Assembly: GCF_900009145.1 (NCBI RefSeq)
Contig: NZ_LN889802.1
Span: forward strand, 367,640 to 431,639
Reading direction: 5' to 3'
DNA from: Planktothrix tepida PCC 9214
GTDB lineage: Bacteria; Cyanobacteriota; Cyanobacteriia; Cyanobacteriales; Microcoleaceae
Length of the DNA: 64,000 nt
The position numbers and the translations under genes were made by a program. Of this stretch, positions 51,644 to 60,469 are shown piece after piece. The notes below the pieces were generated by a model, which was given only the letters and a program-made list of their open reading frames with translations, was not told where the DNA came from and did no database searches. Position 1 is the stretch's first letter; every line of letters starts with the position of its first letter.

Positions 51644-52981
51644 ATGAAATGTTTTAACCCTGATTGCCTTCACCAAAATGCTCAACTTACTAATTTTTGT
51701 CAGAAATGCGGACAAAAGTTATTATTAACTGAACGTTATCGCGCCCATAGTTATCTTGGAGAAGGCGGTTTTGGGCGGACTTTTATTGGTGTTGATCAAA
51801 ATAGAAGAAATAGCTCTTGTGTGATTAAGCAATTTTTACCTTTATCACAAAATAGCGGTGCATTGCAAAAATGTATTCAACTATTTGAACAGGAAGCAGA
51901 GCTATTAGAAAAACTAGGTAAACATCCCCAAATTCCTGATTTATTGGCTTTCTTTGAACAGGATGGTAAGTTGTATTTAATTCAAGAATATATTGAAGGT
52001 CAAGATTTACTCAAAGAATTAAAACAACAGGGAAGATTTAACGAAACGAAGCTCAAGTCTTTTTTAGTGGAAATGTTACCTATTTTGGATTTTATTCATA
52101 ATAAGTCTATTATCCATCGTGACATTAAACCAGAAAATATTATTCGTAGAAAAAATAAATTAGATCCTACTATCTATGGACAAATTAGCGATTTAGTGTT
52201 AATAGATTTTGGTGTTTCCAGACAAGTTAGCGCGACTATTATGACCCGTATGGGAACTGTGACAGGCACTCCCGGCTATGCGCCACCGGAACAATTGAGA
52301 GGAGTAACGAATGCTTCTAGTGATATGTATAGCTTGGCAATTACTGCTATTAGATTATTAACGGGTGTCTTTCCTCAAGAAAGAAATGGAACCTTGGTTG
52401 ATGAGATTTTTGACCACTATAATTTAGGTTGGATTTGGAAGGAATGGTTAAGCAAAAATCGCCTATCTATTAGTCAAAATTTGGCTAGTGTTTTGGATAA
52501 AATGTTAGCGGATAAACCTAGCGATCGCTTTCAGTCTGCTCAGGAAGTTTTAACTGCTATTGGACAACCCAGTTTCGTTGTTGCACCTCAATTCCAACCT
52601 GCTCCAAAACCTAATATTAAGTTACAAACTTCTAAAGCTAATTTTACCAAACTAGACCAACTTTTATCAACAGAAAAATGGAAAGAAGCCGATCAGGAAA
52701 CTGGGAGAGTGATGTTGCAAATTATGGGGAGAGAAGAAGAAGGTTGCTTAAGGCTAGATGATTGTCGCAATTTCTCTCCAGAAGAATTACGCATTATTGA
52801 CCAATTGTGGTTAAAATATTCTGAGGGCAGATTTGGTTTTTCTGTGCAGAAACAAATCTGGTTAAAATTAGGTGGTAAATTAGATGGACACCCGGATTGG
52901 AATACCTTTGAGGAACTTGGGACGGAAATAGGCTGGAGTAAAAGGAGGAGAGTGGTTAAATTACGAACTTTTGACCTTTAA
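51644..52981 (+). CDS. Ser/Thr protein kinase with zinc ribbon and C-terminal GUN4 domain
   Basis: 445 residues. A zinc-ribbon-like start (Cys3, Cys8, Cys19, Cys22) is followed by a Hanks-type kinase (about 31-300): Gly loop GEGGFGRTF (39-47), Lys62 (VIKQF), HRDIKPENI, DFGVSR and PGYAPPEQ, with the activation segment between them. The last 110 residues are a GUN4 domain: LLSTEKWKEADQETGRVML, then WLKYSEGRFGFSVQKQIW and WNTFEELGTEIGW. GUN4 binds porphyrins and activates Mg-chelatase; fused to a kinase it may make phosphorylation respond to tetrapyrroles. Its targets are unknown. All key kinase residues are present. Confidence 0.92.
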   Translation: MKCFNPDCLHQNAQLTNFCQKCGQKLLLTERYRAHSYLGEGGFGRTFIGVDQNRRNSSCVIKQFLPLSQNSGALQKCIQLFEQEAELLEKLGKHPQIPDLLAFFEQDGKLYLIQEYIEGQDLLKELKQQGRFNETKLKSFLVEMLPILDFIHNKSIIHRDIKPENIIRRKNKLDPTIYGQISDLVLIDFGVSRQVSATIMTRMGTVTGTPGYAPPEQLRGVTNASSDMYSLAITAIRLLTGVFPQERNGTLVDEIFDHYNLGWIWKEWLSKNRLSISQNLASVLDKMLADKPSDRFQSAQEVLTAIGQPSFVVAPQFQPAPKPNIKLQTSKANFTKLDQLLSTEKWKEADQETGRVMLQIMGREEEGCLRLDDCRNFSPEELRIIDQLWLKYSEGRFGFSVQKQIWLKLGGKLDGHPDWNTFEELGTEIGWSKRRRVVKLRTFDL

Positions 52982-53222
52982 TAAAAATGCACTTCCGGGT
53001 CATCTCCCGTGGGGTTGGGGGGTGGGTGGGTCTTGGGTGGTCGTGTTTGGTAGTGAGTACGAAGTTATAAGGTTTTCCGCTTTTCATTACCTGTCATGAT
53101 ATGAGGGGATACTGTTGATTAAGGGACGAAATATAATTTCTCCTTAGAATTAAATCAAACAATGTATAAATAACTACAGAAATCAGCGTCAAAACATGAT
53201 TTTTGACACACTACTCCTATAA

Positions 53223-53252
53223 GGAAACCGGGCTAAAAAAAACCAGGTTTCC
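53223..53252. repeat. GGAAACC hairpin repeat
   Basis: GGAAACC (53223-53229) pairs with GGTTTCC (53246-53252) across an A-rich loop. It is a member of the GAAACC palindrome family also at 1691 and 18790. The remaining 52982-53222 gap, after the kinase gene, shows nothing recognisable except a G/T-rich stretch near 53010-53050. Confidence 0.5.
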
Positions 53253-53259
53253 AGCATTG

Positions 53260-53458
53260 TCAATAATGAATATAATTATTTAAAAATTCGGCTACCGATT
53301 TTTTGTTATAACAATTAGCAAAAATAAACTTTTCCGAAACTTCCACAATTTCAGGATGATTTTCTCGCCAAATTTCATAAAATCTTTTAGCTTCCTCATC
53401 GGGTTGATGAGGTTTTTTATTCTGAGGAGAAGCTTTCTTAATTCTAGTTAACTTAGGT
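53260..53458 (-). pseudogene. Displaced C-terminal part of the REP-type transposase
   Basis: Downstream of the 53453-54031 gene another frame continues: LTRIKKASPQNKKPHQPDEE, RFYEIWRENHPEIVEVSEKF and FIFANCYNKKSVAEFLNNYI, ending at a TGA (complement of 53260-53262). It overlaps the transposase stop and reads one base out of frame with it. It is best explained as the original C-terminus lost by a single frameshift. Confidence 0.6.
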
Positions 53459-54031
53459 TAATTTACTCCCCCAATGAAAGCCTTTAGACTGCTTTTCTGG
53501 GGGCTTGTATTTATAACAGAAATTACGATATTTTTCCGCACACTCTTCTAAGTTTTCTCCCAAAGCCAAAAAAGCAGGATGCCAAGTAGTAATACCATCA
53601 TCACTTAATCTTTCATAAACACCATAATTACTAAAATCATAGAAAAAGCCCTTTTGCATTCCCGCCGATTGGGGGTTAGCATGGATATATCTAAGAGTAT
53701 TTAAAGCCCTTCTTTGATCACTACTAGGAAAACTTGTACTATGGTATCTTTTTTCCCAAAAATGTCCCGTACGTTTTAACATTCGATTAAAACACATAGC
53801 ACTATACCAGTTAAGATAGTGCATGATTTTCGGTACATCTTCTGTTTTTTGAGGTTCAATTAAATAGTGAATATGATTAGACATTATACATAAAGAATAA
53901 AGCTTAAAATCATATTTAATAATTGCTTTTTTGAGAATGTATAAGAAAACTTGACGACATTCTAAACGAGTCAAGCGAAACTCACGATTATTACAACGGG
54001 AGGTAATATGATAGGAATAGGGCATTTTCAA
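53453..54031 (-). CDS. REP-associated (Y1-type) transposase, probably frameshifted at its C-terminus
   Basis: 192 residues. The Y1 HUH transposase core is present: YHITSRCNNREFRL at the start, IMSNHIHYLI (the HUH motif), HFWEKRYHSTSF, and ALNTLRYIHANPQSAGM carrying the catalytic Tyr. RAYT proteins mobilise or domesticate REP palindromes without terminal repeats of their own. The C-terminal continuation is in another frame (53260-53458). No paired REP hairpins were obvious immediately around it. Confidence 0.8.
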   Translation of the reverse strand: MKMPYSYHITSRCNNREFRLTRLECRQVFLYILKKAIIKYDFKLYSLCIMSNHIHYLIEPQKTEDVPKIMHYLNWYSAMCFNRMLKRTGHFWEKRYHSTSFPSSDQRRALNTLRYIHANPQSAGMQKGFFYDFSNYGVYERLSDDGITTWHPAFLALGENLEECAEKYRNFCYKYKPPEKQSKGFHWGSKLT

Positions 54032-54109
54032 TTTGGGAGTGATTCAGTCTATCATTAGAAAATCGGGATAAAGATACCCGACTCAAATTAAATCTACAAT
54101 TCAAAATCG

Positions 54110-54736
54110 ATGGAAGATCCCCAAAACAATCGTATTATCCCGATTAGAATTGTGGCTGGAATTGCCACTGTTTTAATTGCTGTGGGTGCAGGGTTAACCT
54201 GGTGGACATCAACGTCTCGTTCTCCCCAAGAACCCGTTATTTCTTCCCCGGATACAACCTCACCCAGTCCTCTAATTTCTCCTTCTCCATCACAAACCGT
54301 TGAAAAAACCCTTGCCATTTATTGGGTGAAGGATACAAACGGTAAACAGACAATTGTTGCTCAACCTGTACAAATTCAAGCCCAAAATGATCCCACGGCA
54401 TTTTTAACCGTCGCTTTTGATCAATTATTAACGAGTTCTCCCGATGCCAATCAATTGAGTGAAATTCCCAAAGGAACAACAATTCAGCAGTTAACCACTA
54501 ACAATGATGATGTTTATATAGATTTATCCCCAGAATTCACCCAAGGTGGGGGGAGTACATCAATGACCGGACGACTAGGACAAGTGGTGTATACCGCGAC
54601 AACCCTTAACCCCAATAGCAAAGTTTGGCTTTCCGTTGGCGGTAAACCGTTAACGGTTTTAGGCGGAGAAGGGTTAGAAATTCCTCAACCCATCACTCGC
54701 CCCATTTTCGAGAAAGAATTTTTACCTGTTCCCTAA
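54110..54736 (+). CDS. GerMN-domain membrane-anchored protein
   Basis: 208 residues. One N-terminal transmembrane segment (about 11-32, VAGIATVLIAVGAGLTWW), then a Pro/Ser linker. The GerMN domain (about 65-200) is recognisable by AIYWVKDTNGKQTIVAQPV, AFDQLLTSSPDANQLSEIPK, VYIDLSPEF and LNPNSKVWLSVGGKPL. GerMN proteins of spore formers act in germination; in cyanobacteria the domain is thought to bind wall components, and its role is not established. It is convergent with accB, 10 nt between stop codons. Confidence 0.8.
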   Translation: MEDPQNNRIIPIRIVAGIATVLIAVGAGLTWWTSTSRSPQEPVISSPDTTSPSPLISPSPSQTVEKTLAIYWVKDTNGKQTIVAQPVQIQAQNDPTAFLTVAFDQLLTSSPDANQLSEIPKGTTIQQLTTNNDDVYIDLSPEFTQGGGSTSMTGRLGQVVYTATTLNPNSKVWLSVGGKPLTVLGGEGLEIPQPITRPIFEKEFLPVP

Positions 54737-54746
54737 TAGCCCGTTT

Positions 54747-55277
54747 TTAATCCGGTTTAACTCGCATTAACGGCTGGCCATATTCCACCGGGGAACCATT
54801 CTGAATCAAAATTTCCATGACTTGGCCAGAAAATTCCGCTTCTATTTCGTTCATCAACTTCATAGCTTCAATAATACAAACGGTCTGACCCGTCGAAATC
54901 CGATCGCCCGTTTCCACAAAAGGCGGTTCATCGGGGGCGGGAGAACGATAGAACGTTCCCACCATTGGGGACGTAATTTCAACCCACTTAGATTCAGTCG
55001 AAGTCGGTGGGGGAGGCGGTGATACAGTTGGGCTGGATGCAGGGGAAGTTTTCCCAACGGAATCAATAACAGTGGGAACCACCGGAGACGAAACCAACTG
55101 TGAACTAACTCCTGCATCCGTTAACAGCGTCTCAACGGAAGGCAGAGTCCCAGAACTGAGCGAAATTTCTTTGCGAACAGTCAGTTCAAAATCTGCGCTT
55201 TTGAGCGTTAGCTCTGAAATGTTGGTTTTATCGAGATCAGCCAGCAGTTCACGAAGCTGGTTCAAATCTAGTTGCAC
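54747..55277 (-). CDS. accB: Biotin carboxyl carrier protein of acetyl-CoA carboxylase
   Basis: 176 residues. The N-terminal helix (1-35) docks the carboxylase; a Pro/Ser-rich linker (about 65-97) precedes the biotinyl domain (98-176). Lys140 in IEAMKLMNEIEAE receives biotin. It carries CO2 between AccC and the transferase in the first step of fatty acid synthesis. It lies downstream of efp, the usual cyanobacterial order, with an inverted repeat GTTGGGT/ACCCAAC (55324-55330, 55347-55353) between them. Confidence 0.96.
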   Translation of the reverse strand: MQLDLNQLRELLADLDKTNISELTLKSADFELTVRKEISLSSGTLPSVETLLTDAGVSSQLVSSPVVPTVIDSVGKTSPASSPTVSPPPPPTSTESKWVEITSPMVGTFYRSPAPDEPPFVETGDRISTGQTVCIIEAMKLMNEIEAEFSGQVMEILIQNGSPVEYGQPLMRVKPD

Positions 55278-55423
55278 AGTTGGTATGTCTCCCCTAAATT
55301 TGCAATCTATCTTGATTTAGTCTGTTGGGTGGCTATACGAGCAATAACCCAACATTCTAAATGCCTTGTGTTTTTATCTAAGTTTGGCACGCTTAAAATA
55401 TCAAATCATGGTTCGGTGAGTCT

Positions 55424-55981
55424 TTATTCTCGACCTTGATAGCTGTCAGTCCGGGTATCAATCCGAATCCGTTCTCCTTTAGCAATAAATAAGGGAACCA
55501 TCACTTGAGCGCCTGTTTCCACAATAGCGGGTTTTGTACCCCCTGTTGCTGTGTCTCCTTTGACTCCGGGATCGGTTTCAATGACTTCTAAGGTGACAGA
55601 GTTGGGGAGTTCAACTTCCAGAACCTGCTCTCCCCAGCGAACAACGTTAACGGTCATTCCATCTTTAAGATATTTCACGCGATCGCCAATTTCACTTGCC
55701 TTTAAACGGGCTTCTTCATAGGTTTCCATATCCATAAAGACGTATTCTTCCGCGTCTTTATAAGTATGTTGCATTTCGCTTTTTTCCAGGGTCGCTTGAG
55801 GAACCGTCTCTCCCGCCCTAAAAGTGCGCTCTACCACATTCCCGTTTTGTGCGTTTTTGAGTTTTGTCCGCACAAAAGCAGAACCTTTTCCGGGCTTAAC
55901 GTGAAGAAATTCTACTACACGCCAGACTGACCCATCTAATACAATCGTGACACCTGTGCGAAAGTCGTTACTGGAAATCAT
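55424..55981 (-). CDS. efp: Translation elongation factor P
   Basis: 185 residues, three-domain beta-barrel protein. It relieves ribosome stalling at consecutive prolines. The first domain has [20 protein letters not shown] and the tip lysine at residue 32 (PGKGSA); the second and third contain [12 protein letters not shown] and the signature [20 protein letters not shown] followed by [19 protein letters not shown]. Full length. Divergent from the structured element and the peptidyl-prolyl isomerase gene. Confidence 0.97.
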   Translation of the reverse strand: MISSNDFRTGVTIVLDGSVWRVVEFLHVKPGKGSAFVRTKLKNAQNGNVVERTFRAGETVPQATLEKSEMQHTYKDAEEYVFMDMETYEEARLKASEIGDRVKYLKDGMTVNVVRWGEQVLEVELPNSVTLEVIETDPGVKGDTATGGTKPAIVETGAQVMVPLFIAKGERIRIDTRTDSYQGRE

Positions 55982-56007
55982 AAGAAAAATTGTGGGACGT
56001 TTGGAAA

Positions 56008-56411
56008 CTGCGTCTCTTTAGGGCGCAGAGGAAAAACGACTCAGGGGAATAAATTCCCCGTGAAATATTGTTGCCACCTGGGAGTTGCTTTACTCGGTGT
56101 ACTTTTGTGATGTACTTTCAACGGGACAGTTACCGTCTCAAGTATTGCAACTCTCTAGGCACAACAGTTTGCTCAAAAGAGCCTCCCATTACTGGGGTAA
56201 TGTTCGCTTCGCCAATGTTATCTGAGCTTGTTAGGCCAACCACACTGTCTTACCCCTCGTAAAACTGTTTAATGATTGACGATAGAGCCACAAACTAGCG
56301 ACGCATTTGTGGGTATCTTGACTCAGATAACGTAGCCAGTTAAGGCTTAGGCTGGTCAGCTACCTAAAGGGGAGGCACGAAGACCCGTCTCTTTAGAGCG
56401 GGGTGCTGACG
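56008..56411 (+). ncRNA. Orphan HEARO/IscB-type omega-RNA-like structured element
   Basis: The 561-nt gap between efp and the isomerase gene holds nested stems. Outer hairpins share the loop TCTCTTTAGRG: CTGCG/CGCAG (56008-56028) and CCCG/CGGG (56384-56402). Inside are GGGGAA/TTCCCC (56044-56059); TGTTGCC/GGC-AC-AACA (56069-56075, 56158-56166) enclosing GAGTTGC/GCAACTC (56082-56088, 56147-56153); GCCTCCC/GGGAGGC (56181-56187, 56370-56376) enclosing a 12-bp stem (56215-56226, 56322-56333) and CCACAAA/TTTGTGG (56288-56294, 56306-56312). The order, size and segments such as TAGCGACGC resemble HEARO RNAs. No iscB gene follows. Identity is inferred; structure is directly visible. Confidence 0.6.
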
Positions 56412-56542
56412 CAAGCTAATACCTGGGCAGAATAATCGGCATCTTATTTTACCCTTGAACGGGGAACAGGGGATTAATTTTTTTAGGATGACTGGTGACG
56501 GAATAATGGCAAGATCAGTAAAGAGAACAAACGTTAAGATTT

Positions 56543-57676
56543 ATGTTGCATTTGCCCAATTCCATGAAAAACACCTATAAACATTGGTTGAGAACGAGTT
56601 TGGTGGCTGTACTGCTGTTTACCCTATCCCTAGGTCTGAGTGCGGCTTGGTGGGAGGGAGGGAGTCCACCAAAACGAGAAAGTATTTTACCTCAAGGAAA
56701 TGCGATCACCGATGGTTCGGCACTATTACGCTATGCTCTGCCCATTGATAACGAAGCGGTCAGAAAACTGCAATCGAGTTTAGAATCTATTTCGTCTCAA
56801 CTGCGAGGAAAGCGTTGGAATAATATCAATGGAGATATTACCCTTGCTTCCAGAGTTTTATCGACCCGGGAGGCGGAACTCTTGGCTAATATTCCAGAGG
56901 AACGCCAACCCCAAGCTCAAGCTTTAGTTGACCAATTAAAACAAGACATTGATACCCTACGCTCTGCTGTTGAAGTTAAAGATGCGACAATGGTGTTAGC
57001 AACCCGGGGAAAAATGTTAGATAGTGTTGGCAAATTAGAAGAATTAATGGTACAGGAATTTCCCTTTGAAGTTCCCGCAGAATATTCTAATTTACCTCAA
57101 CTCAAAGGTCGGGCTACCGTTGCAATTCAAACCAATAAAGGCAACTTAACCGTTGTCGTTGATGGTTATAGTGCTCCAATTACGGCTGGGAATTTTGTGG
57201 ATTTAGTTCAACGGGGATTTTATAATAACTTAAAATTCATCCGTTCAGAAGAATCCTATGCGTTACAGGTGGGAGATCCTGATGGAGAAGAAGACGGTTT
57301 TATTGATCCCAAAACGGGACAATATCGAGGGATTCCTTTAGAAATTTTGGTTCAGGGAGAAACAGAACCGATCTATAATATTACCTTTGAAGAATCTGGT
57401 CGTTATCAAGAGCATCCAGTTTTACCCTTTTCTGCTTTTGGAACCGTTGCATTAGCCCGTCCAGAAGCCATTTTAGATGGAGGATCTTCTCAAATTTTCT
57501 TCTTTCTTTTTGAGCCGGAATTAACACCTGCCGGACTCAATTTATTAGACGGTCGTTATGCTGTCTTTGGATATGTGACTGAAGGAAAAGACGTGTTAGA
57601 ACAACTCCGTAAAGGGGATGTGATTGAATCTGCAAAAGTGATTCAAGGGGGAGAAAATCTCGTTGAACCTGCTTAA
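56543..57676 (+). CDS. Cyclophilin-type peptidyl-prolyl isomerase (CYP38/TLP40-like)
   Basis: 377 residues. A signal segment (about 15-34) directs it out of the cytoplasm, probably to the thylakoid lumen. Residues about 60-180 form a helical bundle like the PsbQ-like part of plant CYP38. The cyclophilin domain (about 190-375) begins RATVAIQTNKGNLTVVVDGY and includes SAPITAGNFVDLVQRGFYN, GDPDGEEDGF, and FGTVALARPEAILDGGSSQI. The two-domain order matches TLP40/CYP38, which helps assemble photosystem II. A second ATG (56564) could be the true start. It is preceded by the omega-RNA-like element. Confidence 0.88.
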   Translation: MLHLPNSMKNTYKHWLRTSLVAVLLFTLSLGLSAAWWEGGSPPKRESILPQGNAITDGSALLRYALPIDNEAVRKLQSSLESISSQLRGKRWNNINGDITLASRVLSTREAELLANIPEERQPQAQALVDQLKQDIDTLRSAVEVKDATMVLATRGKMLDSVGKLEELMVQEFPFEVPAEYSNLPQLKGRATVAIQTNKGNLTVVVDGYSAPITAGNFVDLVQRGFYNNLKFIRSEESYALQVGDPDGEEDGFIDPKTGQYRGIPLEILVQGETEPIYNITFEESGRYQEHPVLPFSAFGTVALARPEAILDGGSSQIFFFLFEPELTPAGLNLLDGRYAVFGYVTEGKDVLEQLRKGDVIESAKVIQGGENLVEPA

Positions 57677-57770
57677 TTAAGGTCAATCCTTAACAGTTGA
57701 CAGTTGATTTTCAAAAATTAGCTGTTAACTGTTAATATTGATTTTATTCCTATTTTCTATTGTGTTAACT

Positions 57771-58085
57771 ATGGCTATTATTGAATTAATTTCTATTGCT
57801 GGATTGGGTGTATTAGTCACTTTATTAATTGTGAATGTCGGAAATAATCGAGAACAACAGCGCCAATTAGATTCCGCATTTTATCGATTAATTGCTGCCC
57901 AAGCAGGTCGAGTTTCCCTAATTCAACTCTCTGCTTTAGCCGGAGTGAGTGCCGAAGTTGCCCAAAAATATTTAGATCATCAAGTACAAGTTTTTGCTGC
58001 ATTTCCTGAAATCGATGATGAAGGAAATACCTTTTATCGGTTTCCTAAACTGCGTTTACCTCCCCGCTTAGAGCGAGAATGGTAA
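57771..58085 (+). CDS. Small membrane-anchored protein of unknown function
   Basis: 104 residues from ATG 57771; an earlier TTG (57738) adds eleven hydrophobic residues and is less likely. One N-terminal transmembrane helix (about 4-24) is followed by a helix-rich part with YRLIAAQAGRVSLIQLSALA and GVSAEVAQKYLDHQVQVFAA, which looks like a winged-helix-like fold. It follows the isomerase gene on the same strand after a TTAACTGTTAA-type repeat. Function is unknown. Confidence 0.65.
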   Translation: MAIIELISIAGLGVLVTLLIVNVGNNREQQRQLDSAFYRLIAAQAGRVSLIQLSALAGVSAEVAQKYLDHQVQVFAAFPEIDDEGNTFYRFPKLRLPPRLEREW

Positions 58086-58191
58086 CAACACTAACTGACT
58101 AAAACTCCATAATCTGATATAAGTGTTAATGATCAACTCGATAGTCAAACATCTCATCTAAAGAGTCAGCGTCGTTAGTACATCTGAACCT

Positions 58192-58818
58192 ATGGCCAGT
58201 AAAATTGTATCACTTGTTTTTAACTTCTGTGGAGTGGCAGTAGTAGTGGGTGTTTCGAGTCTGAATCCAGCTTATTCATTGAATATTTCATCAACGTCGG
58301 AAACCACTGCCAATTCTAATTCTAACGCCGAACAAATCAACTCTTCATTCCAACGGAAGCAATACGGTAAACATCTTGATTGTTTTACATGGCATGATAA
58401 AAGTGCTATAGATGGTGGGCAACAAGATATTGATGGATACTGTAACTTAGAAGGTGTGACACCTAAATTAGAATTCAATGAACCTGCACCTGATGTATCC
58501 TCTGATCAACAGATTGAAAAATCTGTGATTGATCAAGAAAATATTGATCAAGAAAATATTGATCAAGAAAATCAGGATGCTTCCTCATTGCCATCAACAA
58601 CGACATCAACATCGGGGTCTAAGAAACAAGGGTCTAAAGAAAAAATTGTCAACTCAGAAAAGACAATACAACTTCCCGGTTTTCAAGATGCCCTTCAATA
58701 TCAAGCCTTAAATTCATCCTTAGATGAGGAACCCTCTTTTTCAATTCCCATCACTTGGGTTATGGGAATTGTGATTACATTATCATTAGGATTAACTGTG
58801 TTTTTTGAACAAAAATGA
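58192..58818 (+). CDS. Exported protein with C-terminal membrane anchor and IDQEN repeats
   Basis: 208 residues. A signal peptide ends near residue 29 (NPAYSLN). The body is Ser/Thr/Glu-rich with two Cys (HLDCFTW, DGYCNLEG) that could form a disulfide. Three tandem IDQEN repeats (residues about 113-127) are encoded by 15-bp DNA repeats. A C-terminal helix (about 183-204) may anchor it. I do not recognise a family. Confidence 0.65.
   Translation: MASKIVSLVFNFCGVAVVVGVSSLNPAYSLNISSTSETTANSNSNAEQINSSFQRKQYGKHLDCFTWHDKSAIDGGQQDIDGYCNLEGVTPKLEFNEPAPDVSSDQQIEKSVIDQENIDQENIDQENQDASSLPSTTTSTSGSKKQGSKEKIVNSEKTIQLPGFQDALQYQALNSSLDEEPSFSIPITWVMGIVITLSLGLTVFFEQK
58531..58572. repeat. 15-bp tandem repeat within a gene
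   Basis: Two complete copies of GATCAAGAAAATATT (58531-58560) and a third partial (58561-58572), all in frame, encoding DQENI units. Copy number could vary between strains by slippage. Confidence 0.85.
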
Positions 58819-59159
58819 AAACATAGATTTATAGCAACTGCTTTGCCTGATCAATGTTAAGACCTAACTCCCTATAGTAATCCTATTTGAGTTGTATCCA
58901 AAATTTGGGTTCAAAAGGGAACAGGGAACAGGGATAATACTTTTGGCTGTTTCATATGAGTTTTAAATTATTACAACCTCCGTCTCGAAGGCGCGGATTG
59001 CTAGAGTTTTTTTCCTCACAAGCGGAAGACGAGTCATTAGTATTTTTAAATGGCTGGGATGTTTAATAGGTAAAAGCCTTTTCACCCTGCTTGTAAGAGA
59101 AGAAGTTAAGGGGAGAGGCCTTACAAATCTACCCCCAGCAAAAAATCGTCCTATTTTTC
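58819..59159. other. 341-nt gap with dispersed repeats and a short open frame
   Basis: A segment TAGTAATCCTATTTGAGTTG (from 58876) matches TAGCAATCCTATTTGATTTG at 37508 and is a dispersed repeat. GGGAACAGGGAACAGGG follows (58917-58933). A 36-codon frame (58956-59066), starting MSFKLLQPPSRRRGLLEFFS, looks gene-like but is too short to judge; it could be the truncated start of a lost gene. Nothing else is recognised. Confidence 0.45.
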
Positions 59160-60452
59160 TCAAAAATCCTCTAATTGATCTACTTCAATTTTTCCCGTAT
59201 TAAATTTTTCGCGTAAACTTTGTTCTTGAAATTTAACAGCCGCTAAAAGTTCAGCATTTTGTAAAATTACCCCAACTTGATTATTAAAAATTTGCATATA
59301 TTTCTGATCATTACCATCAAAACTGACTCGAAATGCTTCTGGAACTTGGCTATTATAACTTAAAACTTGATCATCCTCTTCAACAAGTTGCTTTTTATTC
59401 ACTAATTGAGTAACACCAATTAACTCGCCATCGGGGTTCCAAACTGGCATACATAATAAACTACAGGTACGATATCCTGTTTTTGTATCAGTTTTTTTAG
59501 CCATTCCTGAGTCAGGATAATCATATAAATCAAAAGGAATATTTAAAGTCACTCCAATTTCTGCTACTTTTCCGGCATACCCTTGACCCACTTTAATTCT
59601 AATTTCTTGTTCTGAACCATCGTTAAAAATAATTTTAGTCCAAAGTTCATGATTTTGCCGATCTAATAACCATAATGTACTCCGATCAGCCATCATTAAA
59701 TCCTTAGCGGCCGCCATAACTCGCTTGAGGATTTCATCGAGTTCTAAACTACTTTGACTCACCGAACGTGTCGCTGCCATTAAGGCGGCTGCAACTCGTT
59801 GTCCTCTGGCAGTTTTATGATAGGAACAGAAGCTTTCTAAGATCATCAGTTCAATGGCGCGACCAATATTAAAAGGATTGTTGCTTTTATTCTGCATTAA
59901 ATCATGGGGAGAAGCCACTCCTAATAATGCAAAGGTTAATAATGGATATTCGTCACAGGTTCTAATAAAAGCAAAAAAATCATCGGTCGAAAAGTTGAGG
60001 CTCAAAATACTATCAACTTCATCAATAAAAATAACAATCGGTTGTTGAATACAATCTAATAAAACTTGTTCTATTAATTCACTTAACCGTTGAATAGGAG
60101 GTAAAAATTCTCGTTCCTGTAACCAAGCTTTTAAATGAATAGGAAGTCGAAAACTGGTAACTAAACGTCGCATAATTCCAGCATACCATTGATCGGGCGT
60201 AATATCCTGAGAACCAATTTTAGTTAAATCAACAGCCGCACAAGCAAACTCTTCATTTTGGAGTTGATGTAACGTTCTCACTCGTAAACTGGTCTTTCCC
60301 ATTTGTCTAGCATTTAAAACATAACAAAATTCTCCAGCTTTTAATGCTTCATAAAGTTCTCGATCTGCTTGTCGAGTTACATAACTGGGGGTATCCAGAG
60401 AAAGATGTCCACCGACTTTATAATGATAGGTTGGAGAAAAAGTTAAATCCAT
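59160..60452 (-). CDS. Truncated AAA_35-like ATPase domain fused to a GAF domain
   Basis: 430 residues. The first 202 follow the cyanobacterial AAA_35 type: [20 protein letters not shown], Walker [11 protein letters not shown] (47-56), Walker [10 protein letters not shown] (140-148) and [11 protein letters not shown] (192-202). There the ATPase stops; its usual C-terminal lid (present in the neighbouring protein) is missing. A GAF domain follows (about 215-400: [19 protein letters not shown], then [12 protein letters not shown] and [20 protein letters not shown]), resembling regulatory GAF domains. It starts 17 nt after the TIR-ATPase stop, on the same strand, and is probably co-transcribed. 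Confidence 0.82.
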   Translation of the reverse strand: MDLTFSPTYHYKVGGHLSLDTPSYVTRQADRELYEALKAGEFCYVLNARQMGKTSLRVRTLHQLQNEEFACAAVDLTKIGSQDITPDQWYAGIMRRLVTSFRLPIHLKAWLQEREFLPPIQRLSELIEQVLLDCIQQPIVIFIDEVDSILSLNFSTDDFFAFIRTCDEYPLLTFALLGVASPHDLMQNKSNNPFNIGRAIELMILESFCSYHKTARGQRVAAALMAATRSVSQSSLELDEILKRVMAAAKDLMMADRSTLWLLDRQNHELWTKIIFNDGSEQEIRIKVGQGYAGKVAEIGVTLNIPFDLYDYPDSGMAKKTDTKTGYRTCSLLCMPVWNPDGELIGVTQLVNKKQLVEEDDQVLSYNSQVPEAFRVSFDGNDQKYMQIFNNQVGVILQNAELLAAVKFQEQSLREKFNTGKIEVDQLEDF

Positions 60453-60469
60453 AGAATGGGGGTCAGTAA

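Noticed and set aside
55020-55120. Pro-rich frames overlapping accB
   Set aside because: They are alternative readings of the accB linker, whose own frame is certain.
55324-55353. Inverted repeat GTTGGGT/ACCCAAC between efp and accB as a terminator
   Set aside because: There is no T-run on either strand, so it was not listed as a terminator.
55990-56420. tmRNA, RNase P RNA or 6S RNA in the efp-ppi gap
   Set aside because: The characteristic conserved stretches of these RNAs were not found; the HEARO-like reading fits the stems and end hairpins better.
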